The notes below the pieces were generated by a model, which was not told the origin of the DNA, did no database searches, and was given only the letters and a program-made list of their open reading frames with translations. Shown here piece by piece: positions 39,028 through 46,622 of a stretch of 49,322 bases of DNA. The translations under genes and the position numbers were made by a program. The stretch's first letter is position 1; each line of letters opens with the position of its first letter. Source of the DNA: an uncultured Lachnospiraceae bacterium (lineage in GTDB: Bacteria; Bacillota; Clostridia; Lachnospirales; Lachnospiraceae); assembly GCA_910587715.1 (NCBI GenBank), contig CAJUMV010000025.1, positions 1 through 49,322 on the forward strand, written 5' to 3'.

Positions 39028-40587
39028 TTATTTTTTCAGATACTTCATTGAGCAGAATCCGGTTATGCTACCATAGGTTACATAGAGCCATTTCATGCCG
39101 TCAATAACAGAGTAGTAGCCATAGCACTGTACTGTTTTTCCGTTCGGAATAGTAGCAAGGCTTTTCTTGTTAGTACCGGCACCGGCCCGGATATTTAAGG
39201 CAGACGCCGTTACTTTGTATGTACCGGCGAGAGACTTATCAAAGCTCTGCGCTGATTCTGCTTTTGCAGAGGATGAAGCTTTCGGCGAATAGCTGTAATA
39301 CTCCCCATTGGAATTGCTGGTGTAAGCGTACCCGCAGCTTGCGCCGGGCCATACGATTTTGTACCAGTCAGAAGCCAAAACTTCCAGGACTTCAACGGCT
39401 GTTCCTTTGCTGATAGTGCCGTAGCTCTTATGAGAAGTACCGGCACCCGATCTGATATTCATATTGGTCTTTGCGGTAGCTGTGCCGATTCCTTTTCCTG
39501 CATAAGCTGTGTTTCCGGTGCTACCGGCAGCAGGAGCAGAGACGCCAGAATCAGAGCCGTTGGAAAGGGCAATAGCTGTATGGCCTTTTCCTAAAAGAAT
39601 ATCGCCCCTTTTCAGTTTGGCGCTTGACCCTATATAGTCGCTTGACGTATAGGCATCAAATTTTCCGGTAGCCATGAGCGCGTTCTTTTCATTGCCGGTA
39701 TAAATATCCTTGCTGACTGCAATACCGGCGGCATTGACGCATACCGCAACAAGAGCGGAGCAGTCGGTCTCGCAAGGAACCGCAATTCTGCTCAGGTCCC
39801 AGCCGTTAGCCTTTGCCTGGGTGAATAACGTGGTTCGCTGATTCTGGTCGTACCCGATCTTATCATTGGCGCAGGCCTGCTCCATAGCTTTTGCGATCTT
39901 TTCGGCTGTTGCTTTATCTTTGGCCCGGATAACACAAATCCAGGGCTTGCTGTACCAGGCTCTTGTGCATACCTCTTTTCCTGTCTGGTCGCCAGCAGTG
40001 CCACCAGCAATTTTTCCATTCTCGTCTATTGAAGCGTGTCCTATCATAACTGCCATAATGTTTCCCCCTTCTGCGGGCTTTTTAGAACCTGCGTACTTGT
40101 CATAATATTTTTGGCTATAGCCAGCGCGTTTTATCTTTGCCGCTTCGCTTTGGTCGCCGGGCTGTTCAAACTTCGTAAGTACAAGGTCAGACGCCGCACG
40201 GACCGAAGAAGCCTTTTTCAGTTTAGAGAGCAAGTCAGCATAGTTTTCAGAAAGCTCTTTACGCAAAAAAGCAAGCTGCATATCAAAGTTGCCGATTGAT
40301 ACGCCTCTTGCTTTAGCAAAGTTTAAGAGATTCTGTTTTCTGGTCCAGAAGGTCCATTGCGCCAGGCCGTAGCCGGCGGAATCCTTTATGAAATTTGTGT
40401 AGGTTCCATTATCTACAGCAGCGGTATAGCTTTCGTCCGTAAAGTCCAGCTTTTTCTCAAAAGAGTTTTGCAGGTTCTTAGGGTTAAAGCCGGATTCTGC
40501 GAAAAGGTTTCCCATGAATCCGGCAGCCGCAAAAGCGTTATTTAGCAGCTTATAAAGAGCCTGCCAAAGTTTTTCCTCATTCATCAT
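39028..40587 (-). CDS. Phage endolysin: tail-lysozyme domain, CHAP/NlpC-like domain, two SH3 domains
   Basis: About 519 aa that degrades host peptidoglycan at lysis. Residues about 1-165 resemble phage tail lysozyme (NAFAAAGFMGNLFAESGFNP, GYGLAQWTFWTRKQNLLNFA). Residues about 175-345 form a cysteine-peptidase/amidase-like domain with CETDCSALVAVCVNAAG and KRGDILLGKGHTAIALSNG. Two bacterial SH3 repeats follow (NMNIRSGAGTSHKSYGTIS; ALNIRAGAGTNKKSLATIP). AGGAAGTGGCG and overlap with the 40577 gene support the start at 40587. It follows the holin-like genes. Confidence 0.88.
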   Translation of the reverse strand: MMNEEKLWQALYKLLNNAFAAAGFMGNLFAESGFNPKNLQNSFEKKLDFTDESYTAAVDNGTYTNFIKDSAGYGLAQWTFWTRKQNLLNFAKARGVSIGNFDMQLAFLRKELSENYADLLSKLKKASSVRAASDLVLTKFEQPGDQSEAAKIKRAGYSQKYYDKYAGSKKPAEGGNIMAVMIGHASIDENGKIAGGTAGDQTGKEVCTRAWYSKPWICVIRAKDKATAEKIAKAMEQACANDKIGYDQNQRTTLFTQAKANGWDLSRIAVPCETDCSALVAVCVNAAGIAVSKDIYTGNEKNALMATGKFDAYTSSDYIGSSAKLKRGDILLGKGHTAIALSNGSDSGVSAPAAGSTGNTAYAGKGIGTATAKTNMNIRSGAGTSHKSYGTISKGTAVEVLEVLASDWYKIVWPGASCGYAYTSNSNGEYYSYSPKASSSAKAESAQSFDKSLAGTYKVTASALNIRAGAGTNKKSLATIPNGKTVQCYGYYSVIDGMKWLYVTYGSITGFCSMKYLKK

Positions 40588-40921
40588 TATCGCCACTTCC
40601 TTTCGTATCATCTGCTAAGTGTCCCATAAGGTGCGGGAATTTTTCAGTGATTATCGTAAACACCCACACACCAAACAGAAGCAGCGGTATAAAGGGCCAA
40701 CAAAGCAGGCCGCAGGGTACGCCGATAAACAAGCCAAGCGACGCCGATATAAGTATGCGGTCTTTGTTATGATTCGGGTAATAATAATCCTCAAAATACT
40801 CGGCTTCATCATCCGTATAAGCAGCCCATGCAAAGAAAAGGAGGACCCCTAAAAATATGAGTCCTCCAATTATGGCGTAAATCAAAAGGATTGCGCGCCA
40901 GTGGGTCATAACGAAAGCCAT
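40577..40921 (-). CDS. Two-helix membrane protein of the lysis module
   Basis: 114 aa with helices ILLIYAIIGGLIFLGVLLFF (about 11-30) and LLCWPFIPLLLFGVWVFTII (about 72-92) and an acidic loop between them. It overlaps the start of the endolysin gene, so it may be a holin, antiholin or spanin-like partner. Translationally coupled to the upstream holin-like gene (TAATG). Confidence 0.65.
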   Translation of the reverse strand: MAFVMTHWRAILLIYAIIGGLIFLGVLLFFAWAAYTDDEAEYFEDYYYPNHNKDRILISASLGLFIGVPCGLLCWPFIPLLLFGVWVFTIITEKFPHLMGHLADDTKGSGDNDE

Positions 40922-41229
40922 TATTCAGACCTCCCCAGGTATTTCAGCAGCTTATCAAATCCGAACATAGCGGCAAAGGCAACCATAAAGCCGATAATAA
41001 TAAAAGCCGCGATAATGTACCAGGTAATCAGCATTTCCTTGATCTGCCAGTACGCCAGAAAAGCTGCGACTGTCAGCGCCACAGAAAGCAGGAGCACAAA
41101 CAGGTTAATGACCTTTGACCCGGCAAGCCAGGCAAAGGACCGCTTGCATACCTCCGTGATAATATTCACTACCGCGACAAGTGCGGCAATAATCATTAAA
41201 AGCTGGCTGATAAAAGTTGTGTAATCCAT
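40921..41229 (-). CDS. Holin-like protein
   Basis: 102 aa with three hydrophobic helices (FISQLLMIIAALVAVVNIIT, VINLFVLLLSVALTVAAFLA, WYIIAAFIIIGFMVAFAAMF). A charged EVCKRS lies between the first two, a layout common in Clostridial phage holins. Its place two genes before the endolysin supports a pore-forming role at lysis. Confidence 0.75.
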   Translation of the reverse strand: MDYTTFISQLLMIIAALVAVVNIITEVCKRSFAWLAGSKVINLFVLLLSVALTVAAFLAYWQIKEMLITWYIIAAFIIIGFMVAFAAMFGFDKLLKYLGRSE

Positions 41230-41239
41230 AAAATCCTCC

Positions 41240-41635
41240 TTATCCGGCGGCGTCTTCGCCGTCTAAATCTTCGTTGTCAATTTCCTGCATAGCCTTTTCA
41301 TATACGATTCCGCCTTTCGTATTTTCGGCTTTGCTCTTTTCACAATACGCCCATATAGCGAGTGATAAACTGGCAGCCACGCCCACAAGGGCATATAGAG
41401 CGGAAAGGTCATAATGTTTCCACATTACAACCTCGGCATAAATGATAATTTCCAGACAGATCAATACCATAGCAGCCATCATAATTTTAGCCCAGGCCGG
41501 TTTCTTAAAAGAGCGCCGCAGGCCAAGGGCTTTTTCACGGTCCTCAACCTGTTTTTTCAAGTCAAGAGTTTCTTCTTCTCTGGCAAGCTGGCGCAAGCGT
41601 CTTTCATAATCTCGTGCTGTCGGTTTTCTTTTCAT
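41240..41635 (-). CDS. Membrane protein with basic coiled-coil N-terminus
   Basis: 131 aa: a charged helical N-terminus (MKRKPTARDYERRLRQLARE), two hydrophobic helices (MMAAMVLICLEIIIYAEVVM; YALVGVAASLSLAIWAY) and an acidic tail. AAAGGCGGTGATC supports the ATG at 41635. Part of the lysis/late operon; exact role unknown. Confidence 0.65.
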   Translation of the reverse strand: MKRKPTARDYERRLRQLAREEETLDLKKQVEDREKALGLRRSFKKPAWAKIMMAAMVLICLEIIIYAEVVMWKHYDLSALYALVGVAASLSLAIWAYCEKSKAENTKGGIVYEKAMQEIDNEDLDGEDAAG

Positions 41636-41648
41636 ACGATCACCGCCT

Positions 41649-42095
41649 TTACTGCAGAAAATCATGCTTTTCAAGGCGGTCATCATAAACGCGCTTTATA
41701 TTGGCGACTGCATGAACGGCCCGGTTATTTTTATAGTTCGGGTGGTCTTTGCAATACTGCTCGTATTCGTCAATATCAGCCAGGGCCTCAATAAATTCTT
41801 CTTTGGTGTGGTCGATTTCACGAAGCAGCTCATTGTTGAAGTGAAGAATCCTGGTTCTGTGTACGTCCGCCATTCGTTCGTCGTCCATATCAATATGGGC
41901 TTCCAGCTTTTCACGAGTTTCTTTTTGTGTCGCCTTCATTTCCGCCAGCTCTTTTAATACTTCCGCATTGATGGCCCGGCCAAAAGCTTTTGCGATTGCG
42001 CCCCACGGATTTATTTTGACGGGGGCAATTTGGATAATTGTCAGTAGAACAAAAAGCGAAATTCCCCCGCCGGTTATGATTTCCTGTAAGTTCAT
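41649..42095 (-). CDS. Phage protein with N-terminal membrane anchor and helical body
   Basis: 148 aa: one N-terminal helix (GGGISLFVLLTIIQIAPVKI) followed by NPWGAIAKAFGRAINAEVLK and a long charged helical body. This type is frequent next to holins in Firmicute siphophages. GGAGGAAAGGCAACT precedes the ATG. Confidence 0.75.
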   Translation of the reverse strand: MNLQEIITGGGISLFVLLTIIQIAPVKINPWGAIAKAFGRAINAEVLKELAEMKATQKETREKLEAHIDMDDERMADVHRTRILHFNNELLREIDHTKEEFIEALADIDEYEQYCKDHPNYKNNRAVHAVANIKRVYDDRLEKHDFLQ

Positions 42096-42124
42096 AGTTG
42101 CCTTTCCTCCGATCTGAAACTTTT

Positions 42125-42337
42125 TTAGATTCCCGGGTCCTCAGGGAATTTTGTGAGCTCAGCTTCCAGCTCGTTAATCTCGGCGCGCCACGCTTCACGC
42201 TGCGCTTTAATTTCCGCATAGTCCTCCGGGGAAATTGCGCCCTCTGCAAATTTGAGAGCCTGGTAATCGGTTCCTGTGAGCATCTGTTTTCTGACGGCGA
42301 TCTCGCTCTCGATTAAGTATTTGGGTTTGTCATTCAT
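42125..42337 (-). CDS. Small helical phage protein after the RT gene
   Basis: 70 aa (MNDKPKYLIESEIAVRKQML, YQALKFAEGAISPEDYAEIK, then a Glu-rich helix). It resembles the small XkdX/tail-assembly type proteins found after tail fibre genes. Its ATG overlaps the RT stop by 8 nt, so translation is coupled to the RT. Confidence 0.65.
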   Translation of the reverse strand: MNDKPKYLIESEIAVRKQMLTGTDYQALKFAEGAISPEDYAEIKAQREAWRAEINELEAELTKFPEDPGI

Positions 42338-43427
42338 TGATAGTTCCTCCTTGATTGGTTTTATTTATGAATAGCTCGTTATAGAGCTGGTCCATACGTT
42401 GTAATGTGTAGTAACTGTTGAAGGTGATTCTTTTACCAGGTTTTCCTTTGCCTTTATCACCTTTCCAGGATTGATATTGTCTTTCGATTATGTCCATGGT
42501 AATTTTGCCTTCGTCCAAAAGTGCTTTGAGCTTTTTCAGTTTCCGGCGTTCCCTTGTAATCGTATCAGGATTTAAGCGCTTGATAACTTTGCCGGTAGCC
42601 GTTAAGGTCCATCTTACTTTCAGGAATGAAAAAGTACGGCTTAACTTTACAATCTGTGTTTTGCGCAGATTGATAATGATACCGTACTCGTCGCATTTTT
42701 CTTTGATTTGTTCAAGGCAATATTTCAAATATTCCTTATCCTCATGAATCAAATATAAGTCGTCCATATATCTTGCGTACTCCTTAATATGTAGATCATG
42801 CTTTATAAGATGGTCAATTTCAGCCGGATAATCAATCGCAAGAATCTGTGAAATTTGACTGCCGATTCCTAGCGATTTCCCTTTTCCAGAATCAAAAGGC
42901 TCAACAAGCTGTCTGGATAAATGTTTTACGCCTTCATCTTCAACTTTCTTGTCAAGCCTTTCATAAACTTTATCATGCCGGATATGGTCATAATATCCTT
43001 TAAAATCTATTAGGAGAATATAGCCTTCGTTGCTTCCTGTACGGCGGTAGTATTGGTGCAAATGCGCTTCCAGCCGTCTAAGCGTAAAATGAATGCCTTT
43101 TCCCTTTTGTCCGGCGCTGTTATCATATTCCAGGCCTTTTTGTAAAGCCGGAACCAGAGCTTCATCGCAAAGCGCCCTTTGTACGACACGCTCTTTGATA
43201 TGCACGCTTTTTACGTGTCTTGTTTTTCCTCTTTCACTTAGCGTAAATTCGTGAAACCCAAGCACCGGGCTTTCTCCTGATTCGATTGTTCTCTTTGAGT
43301 CTCTAATGTTTCTAAGCATATTTATTTCATACCGTTGTACACTCGCTTTCCATGTAACGCCCTTCATAGATTTGCGAACTGCTCTATGAAGGGCGTTTGC
43401 GTCTGCCACATCATCAATAGTTATCAT
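42330..43427 (-). CDS. DGR reverse transcriptase
   Basis: 365 aa, makes mutagenic cDNA from the TR RNA. Palm motifs: YILLIDFKGYYDHIRHDKVY (catalytic Asp near 141), the DGR-type IGSQISQ (188-194, fitting IGxxxSQ that replaces QGxxxSP of other RTs) and YMDD (220-223), followed by NLRKTQIVKLSRTFSFL. No maturase, integrase or RNase H domain is attached. AGGAGGATTTTA before the ATG at 43427 fixes the start; the frame opens at 43484. It lies 132 nt after the TR. Confidence 0.96.
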   Translation of the reverse strand: MITIDDVADANALHRAVRKSMKGVTWKASVQRYEINMLRNIRDSKRTIESGESPVLGFHEFTLSERGKTRHVKSVHIKERVVQRALCDEALVPALQKGLEYDNSAGQKGKGIHFTLRRLEAHLHQYYRRTGSNEGYILLIDFKGYYDHIRHDKVYERLDKKVEDEGVKHLSRQLVEPFDSGKGKSLGIGSQISQILAIDYPAEIDHLIKHDLHIKEYARYMDDLYLIHEDKEYLKYCLEQIKEKCDEYGIIINLRKTQIVKLSRTFSFLKVRWTLTATGKVIKRLNPDTITRERRKLKKLKALLDEGKITMDIIERQYQSWKGDKGKGKPGKRITFNSYYTLQRMDQLYNELFINKTNQGGTINE

Positions 43428-43559
43428 TAAAATCCTCCTGCTGATAGCCGGACCGTACGAATGCGCCGGCGTCAAGATTCTCATTTACCCAATAAGGGAA
43501 GGACAACCTCTCCTTCTGTAAGGATAGTGTGTCGGCTTAATTTATGCCTTACACTTACA

Positions 43560-43685
43560 CAGAATCCGGGGGCTACGCCATTAGAATTGCTGGCACCGTT
43601 GTTGTTGGAGTTGCCGTTGTTGTTGACGTTACAAAAGTTGGTGGTATTCGCCGCGTTGGGAGACGCCAGCCACCAGTTGGCCCTT
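43560..43685 (-). repeat. DGR template repeat (TR)
   Basis: Non-coding copy between the Avd-like and RT genes. Read on the - strand in the VR frame it gives WWLASPNAANTTNFCNVNNN then GNSNNNGASNSNGVAPGFC: Asn codons (AAC/AAT) stand at the positions that vary in VP1 and VP2, the classic adenine-rich DGR template. The homology to VR1 ends at about 43685. Confidence 0.96.
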
Positions 43686-43710
43686 AGTTACAGAGATTGC
43701 CCTAAAAAAT

Positions 43711-44202
43711 TTATAACTGTGTTTTCAATAGCTCAATTATCCGGTCAATCCGGTCTACATAAGGAATGAGCTTATTGACATCAACCGGAAGTACCGCCAT
43801 AACTCGCTGTAAAAGCTGTATGAGTTTTTCACAATCATTTAACGCTTTTCGTCTAAAGGCTTTTCTTCTTTCTCCCTTAGAGCGGTATGCGTCTGAAATG
43901 TTATCTAGCAAGCTTTCAAGTCTGGTAAGTATATGCTGCCGATAATGGTTAATCAGCCAGCCGGAGTATTCCCGTAAGGTTGCGGCAGCTTCGAGCTGGT
44001 CCATTCTTAAAAATGCTTCTTCCATATAAGGAAAAGCCGCGATAACCGCAGCTTTTTCTGTACTGGAAATGGCCAGCTCTTTCTTTTTCGTTTTAATGCC
44101 AAAATTCCGCAGTAAAAGCTGAGTCATATCTTTGTAAAGGTCGTTGGCCTGATGATAATATTCGAGTTCTGACAGGTCCCGGTTAATGACAAGTACGCTC
44201 AT
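43711..44202 (-). CDS. avd: Avd-like accessory protein (four-helix bundle)
   Basis: 163 aa, all helical and basic in its C-terminal half (AYRSKGERRKAFRRKALND). Avd proteins form a pentameric barrel that binds the RT and TR RNA and are needed for retrohoming. Position between the variable protein and TR, size and charge fit Avd; the sequence itself is not diagnostic by eye. GGAGATTATT precedes the ATG. It starts 30 nt after the VP1 stop. Confidence 0.75.
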   Translation of the reverse strand: MSVLVINRDLSELEYYHQANDLYKDMTQLLLRNFGIKTKKKELAISSTEKAAVIAAFPYMEEAFLRMDQLEAAATLREYSGWLINHYRQHILTRLESLLDNISDAYRSKGERRKAFRRKALNDCEKLIQLLQRVMAVLPVDVNKLIPYVDRIDRIIELLKTQL

Positions 44203-44232
44203 AATAATCTCCTAATAAAAGTGCTAAATTTA

Positions 44233-45081
44233 TCAAACACAGAAGCCGGGGGCTACGCCACGAGAATTGCTGGCACCGTCGTTGCCGGAGTTGCCGCCGT
44301 CGCCGACGCGACAAAAGCCGGTGGTATTCGCCGCGATGGGAGACGCCAGCCACCAGGAGGCCCTTGAACCCTTCGCGCTCGAACCAAAGCCCAGGCCCTT
44401 GATTCTGTATCTTGCTGAGAACTGATAGAGCGGAAGCGGTCTTGTTCCTCCGTCATAGCCGTCAGACCATACCGGCGAGCCATGTACTTCCGTTTCTGAT
44501 AACAGAAATAAGGTTCTGGAAGCCCAGGCCCACGTACCTTTGTTATTTTCCAGCCGACGAATAGAACGCATGATATTTTTCCACTCGGCGGGGAAGGTCG
44601 CAAGCACCGTTTCCAGGTAAGCCGGCATAAGGGAGCCTGCGTAGCCGCCCGTATTGTCATTGGTCGCTTTCATCTGTTTTGTAGTTGCCATACAGTCAAC
44701 CGGCGTCATAATGACATGCGGAGCGGTAAGAGCGGCAGTATCTCCAAAATTGAGATAGGTATTAAAGCCCGAAATGACGTATCGCATTTTCTCATTTGTG
44801 GTGAGCGTAATGTCGAAATAGTCGCCTAAATCCAAGCCGGAGAAGTCGCCACTTTCCACTTTGCTCTTAAACTCCTGAGGCGTATAAATTTCCCCAAGGT
44901 TCTTGCCCTCGTAATTTGCCAGAGAGCGGGGGAGATACAGATTGTCGCCGCCGAGCATAGAAAACAGATCAGAAGCAAGCACTTTTCTTGTGCCATTTGC
45001 TGTTTCAATAGCGAGGACGTCTGTGTCTCTCGTAAGCCCCTGTAAGGGGCTCAGGTCGAAGAATGATTTCTTTCCCTGCAT
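44233..45081 (-). CDS. DGR variable protein VP1 (tail-tip/fibre, DUF6273-like)
   Basis: 282 aa. The N-terminus (FFDLSPLQGLTRDTDVLAIE) looks like a fibre-attachment segment. The middle carries the DUF6273-like core (LGDYFDITLTTNEKMRYVIS, GGYAGSLMPAYLETVL). Residues about 240-281 are VR1: SWWLASPIAANTTGFC ... RGVAPGFCV. Asn positions of the template read Ile, Gly, Arg, Asp here. It follows the baseplate/fibre gene by 14 nt, so it is probably the receptor-binding tip whose specificity the DGR changes. AAGGAGGATTTACAAC precedes the ATG. Confidence 0.92.
   Translation of the reverse strand: MQGKKSFFDLSPLQGLTRDTDVLAIETANGTRKVLASDLFSMLGGDNLYLPRSLANYEGKNLGEIYTPQEFKSKVESGDFSGLDLGDYFDITLTTNEKMRYVISGFNTYLNFGDTAALTAPHVIMTPVDCMATTKQMKATNDNTGGYAGSLMPAYLETVLATFPAEWKNIMRSIRRLENNKGTWAWASRTLFLLSETEVHGSPVWSDGYDGGTRPLPLYQFSARYRIKGLGFGSSAKGSRASWWLASPIAANTTGFCRVGDGGNSGNDGASNSRGVAPGFCV
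44240..44365 (-). repeat. DGR variable repeat VR1
   Basis: Aligns without gaps to TR 43560-43685. It has 18 differences, all where the TR has T on the + strand (A in the template RNA). GGGGGCTACGCCA at the gene's 3' end is identical to the TR and VR2 and is the candidate IMH. Confidence 0.96.
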
Positions 45082-45095
45082 GTTGTAAATCCTCC

Positions 45096-46622
45096 TTATG
45101 AAAGTTGTGTATAATGAAGCACGGGAGCGTGCTTACATTCAAATTTAACGTTTCGGCCGTTTGCCGTAAGAGTAACGCTTGTAGCGGCTTTTACAGGAAT
45201 AAAACGGCTTGTCTGCGTGTGGTAAATGTACAGCCCACAACAAGATTCTTTTTGGCTATGGTCAAGCATGATCTGGTAGGTTCCCTCTGACGGCAGCAGG
45301 ATTTCAAATTTTTTCTTGTAGCCGTTGGTGAGTCCCAGGTCTCCGATAATTTCATATTGCTCACCGTTAAATACAAAATCATAGGTTCGGTCAAGGCAGA
45401 AGTACCCGGCCGGTGCAGGCGCATTTCGATAATAAATCGGATAGGCCCCAGAGCCATTGACATTTAATGTCGGCTGCTCTTTGATGGTTTCCTCATAGCC
45501 AGTAGCCCAAAGTTCATCACCCGTTGAAGTAATAAGAGTATCTCCGTCAGAATCAACAAGGGTATATATGGCGCCGCCAACAGCGATCAGCTCATTTCCT
45601 TCCGAGTCTGCTAACAAATTCCCTTCCGAGTCGGTAAGAGAAAATGCGGTGTCATTCAGTGCGGTAAACTTGACTCTGACGGTTGCGCCTTTAATCAAAA
45701 GGAAATTACCGCAAGTAACGATTTTTTCTGAAAGCTCAATACCCGTTTCACACTCTGCATATGCCGTAAGATATTGTGTAAGTGCGTCAATTTGATTTTG
45801 TAAACTGCCGGCGGCGTCTTCGCCAAGCTGGTCTTTAATATGCTGGAACCACTCGAGAAAAGCAGCCTCGGCGCCGGTCTCAAATTTTTGTAAATTTGTA
45901 ACGATTTCTGCAAGCTGCGCATTTCCTGAATTTTGCAGAGCCGCAAGGTACGTATCGCCTGCTTGTCGTAAAGCGGCAATATAGGCTTCCAGGTCTTCTA
46001 CAGCGGCACTGTATGAACCCTCACACCGAAGCACAAACTCTTTATAAAACTGAGTTAACTGCGCAAAAAAGACGCTTGTATCGAGGTGGTCAATAAGCTG
46101 TGTGACCGGACCGCAATAAGCGTCGTTGAATCTTGTGTCTGTAATATTTGCCTGCGATATAACGGACTGATTCGAGTTGATATAAATTGTCGCAAGGCAA
46201 AGCTCGTAATAGTCGCCGGAGTCAGGCTGTAAAATTTCTGGCTCTTTTGGATTTGCCGCTGGAGTACCGGTTTTTATCAGAAGTTCGCTTTTTCGTTCGG
46301 CGTAATTATTCCGAAGAATAATCATGTCTATTCTTTTGTAAGCGCTGACTGTTGGCGCGTCTTCAAGCGTCAGATAAGAAGGGTCTTTGTCATAAGCGAA
46401 CCGGCCTTTGATAAAACCATAGCCGGGCTTGATCTGTACCGTCATACCCGTATGCGCCATTACCTGAAAGCAATCGGCGGGGTCTGCCAATACGCCGCTT
46501 GTAATGAGTTTTGAAAAGAAGTCGGCCATAAAATCAGACGTTTTCGCCCGGTCAAATATCGGCATGCCTTCTTCGTCATATCCTGTAATCTCGCTATCGA
46601 AATAGCCATATTCTAATGCCAT
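45096..46622 (-). CDS. Phage baseplate/tail fibre protein
   Basis: 508 aa. The N-terminal ~150 residues (MALEYGYFDSEITGYDEEGM, FKK-free tail-end region with MIILRNNYAERKSELLIKTG) match the upper-baseplate/fibre start common in Clostridial siphophages. A helical spacer with alanine-rich repeats follows (about 200-290), then acidic beta repeats (LTDSEGNLLADSEGNEL, LVDSDGDTLITSTGDEL) and a C-terminal sandwich. It probably displays VP1 at the tail tip. The stop of the upstream gene overlaps its start. Confidence 0.8.
   Translation of the reverse strand: MALEYGYFDSEITGYDEEGMPIFDRAKTSDFMADFFSKLITSGVLADPADCFQVMAHTGMTVQIKPGYGFIKGRFAYDKDPSYLTLEDAPTVSAYKRIDMIILRNNYAERKSELLIKTGTPAANPKEPEILQPDSGDYYELCLATIYINSNQSVISQANITDTRFNDAYCGPVTQLIDHLDTSVFFAQLTQFYKEFVLRCEGSYSAAVEDLEAYIAALRQAGDTYLAALQNSGNAQLAEIVTNLQKFETGAEAAFLEWFQHIKDQLGEDAAGSLQNQIDALTQYLTAYAECETGIELSEKIVTCGNFLLIKGATVRVKFTALNDTAFSLTDSEGNLLADSEGNELIAVGGAIYTLVDSDGDTLITSTGDELWATGYEETIKEQPTLNVNGSGAYPIYYRNAPAPAGYFCLDRTYDFVFNGEQYEIIGDLGLTNGYKKKFEILLPSEGTYQIMLDHSQKESCCGLYIYHTQTSRFIPVKAATSVTLTANGRNVKFECKHAPVLHYTQLS

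Noticed and set aside
42330..43427. RT as a group II intron maturase or retron
   Set aside because: No maturase or endonuclease domain, no intron domain V nearby, no msr/msd-like structure; TR/VR pairs and IGxxxSQ identify a DGR.
43461..43769. + strand frame across the TR
   Set aside because: The TR is non-coding template; the frame is antisense and lacks a ribosome site.
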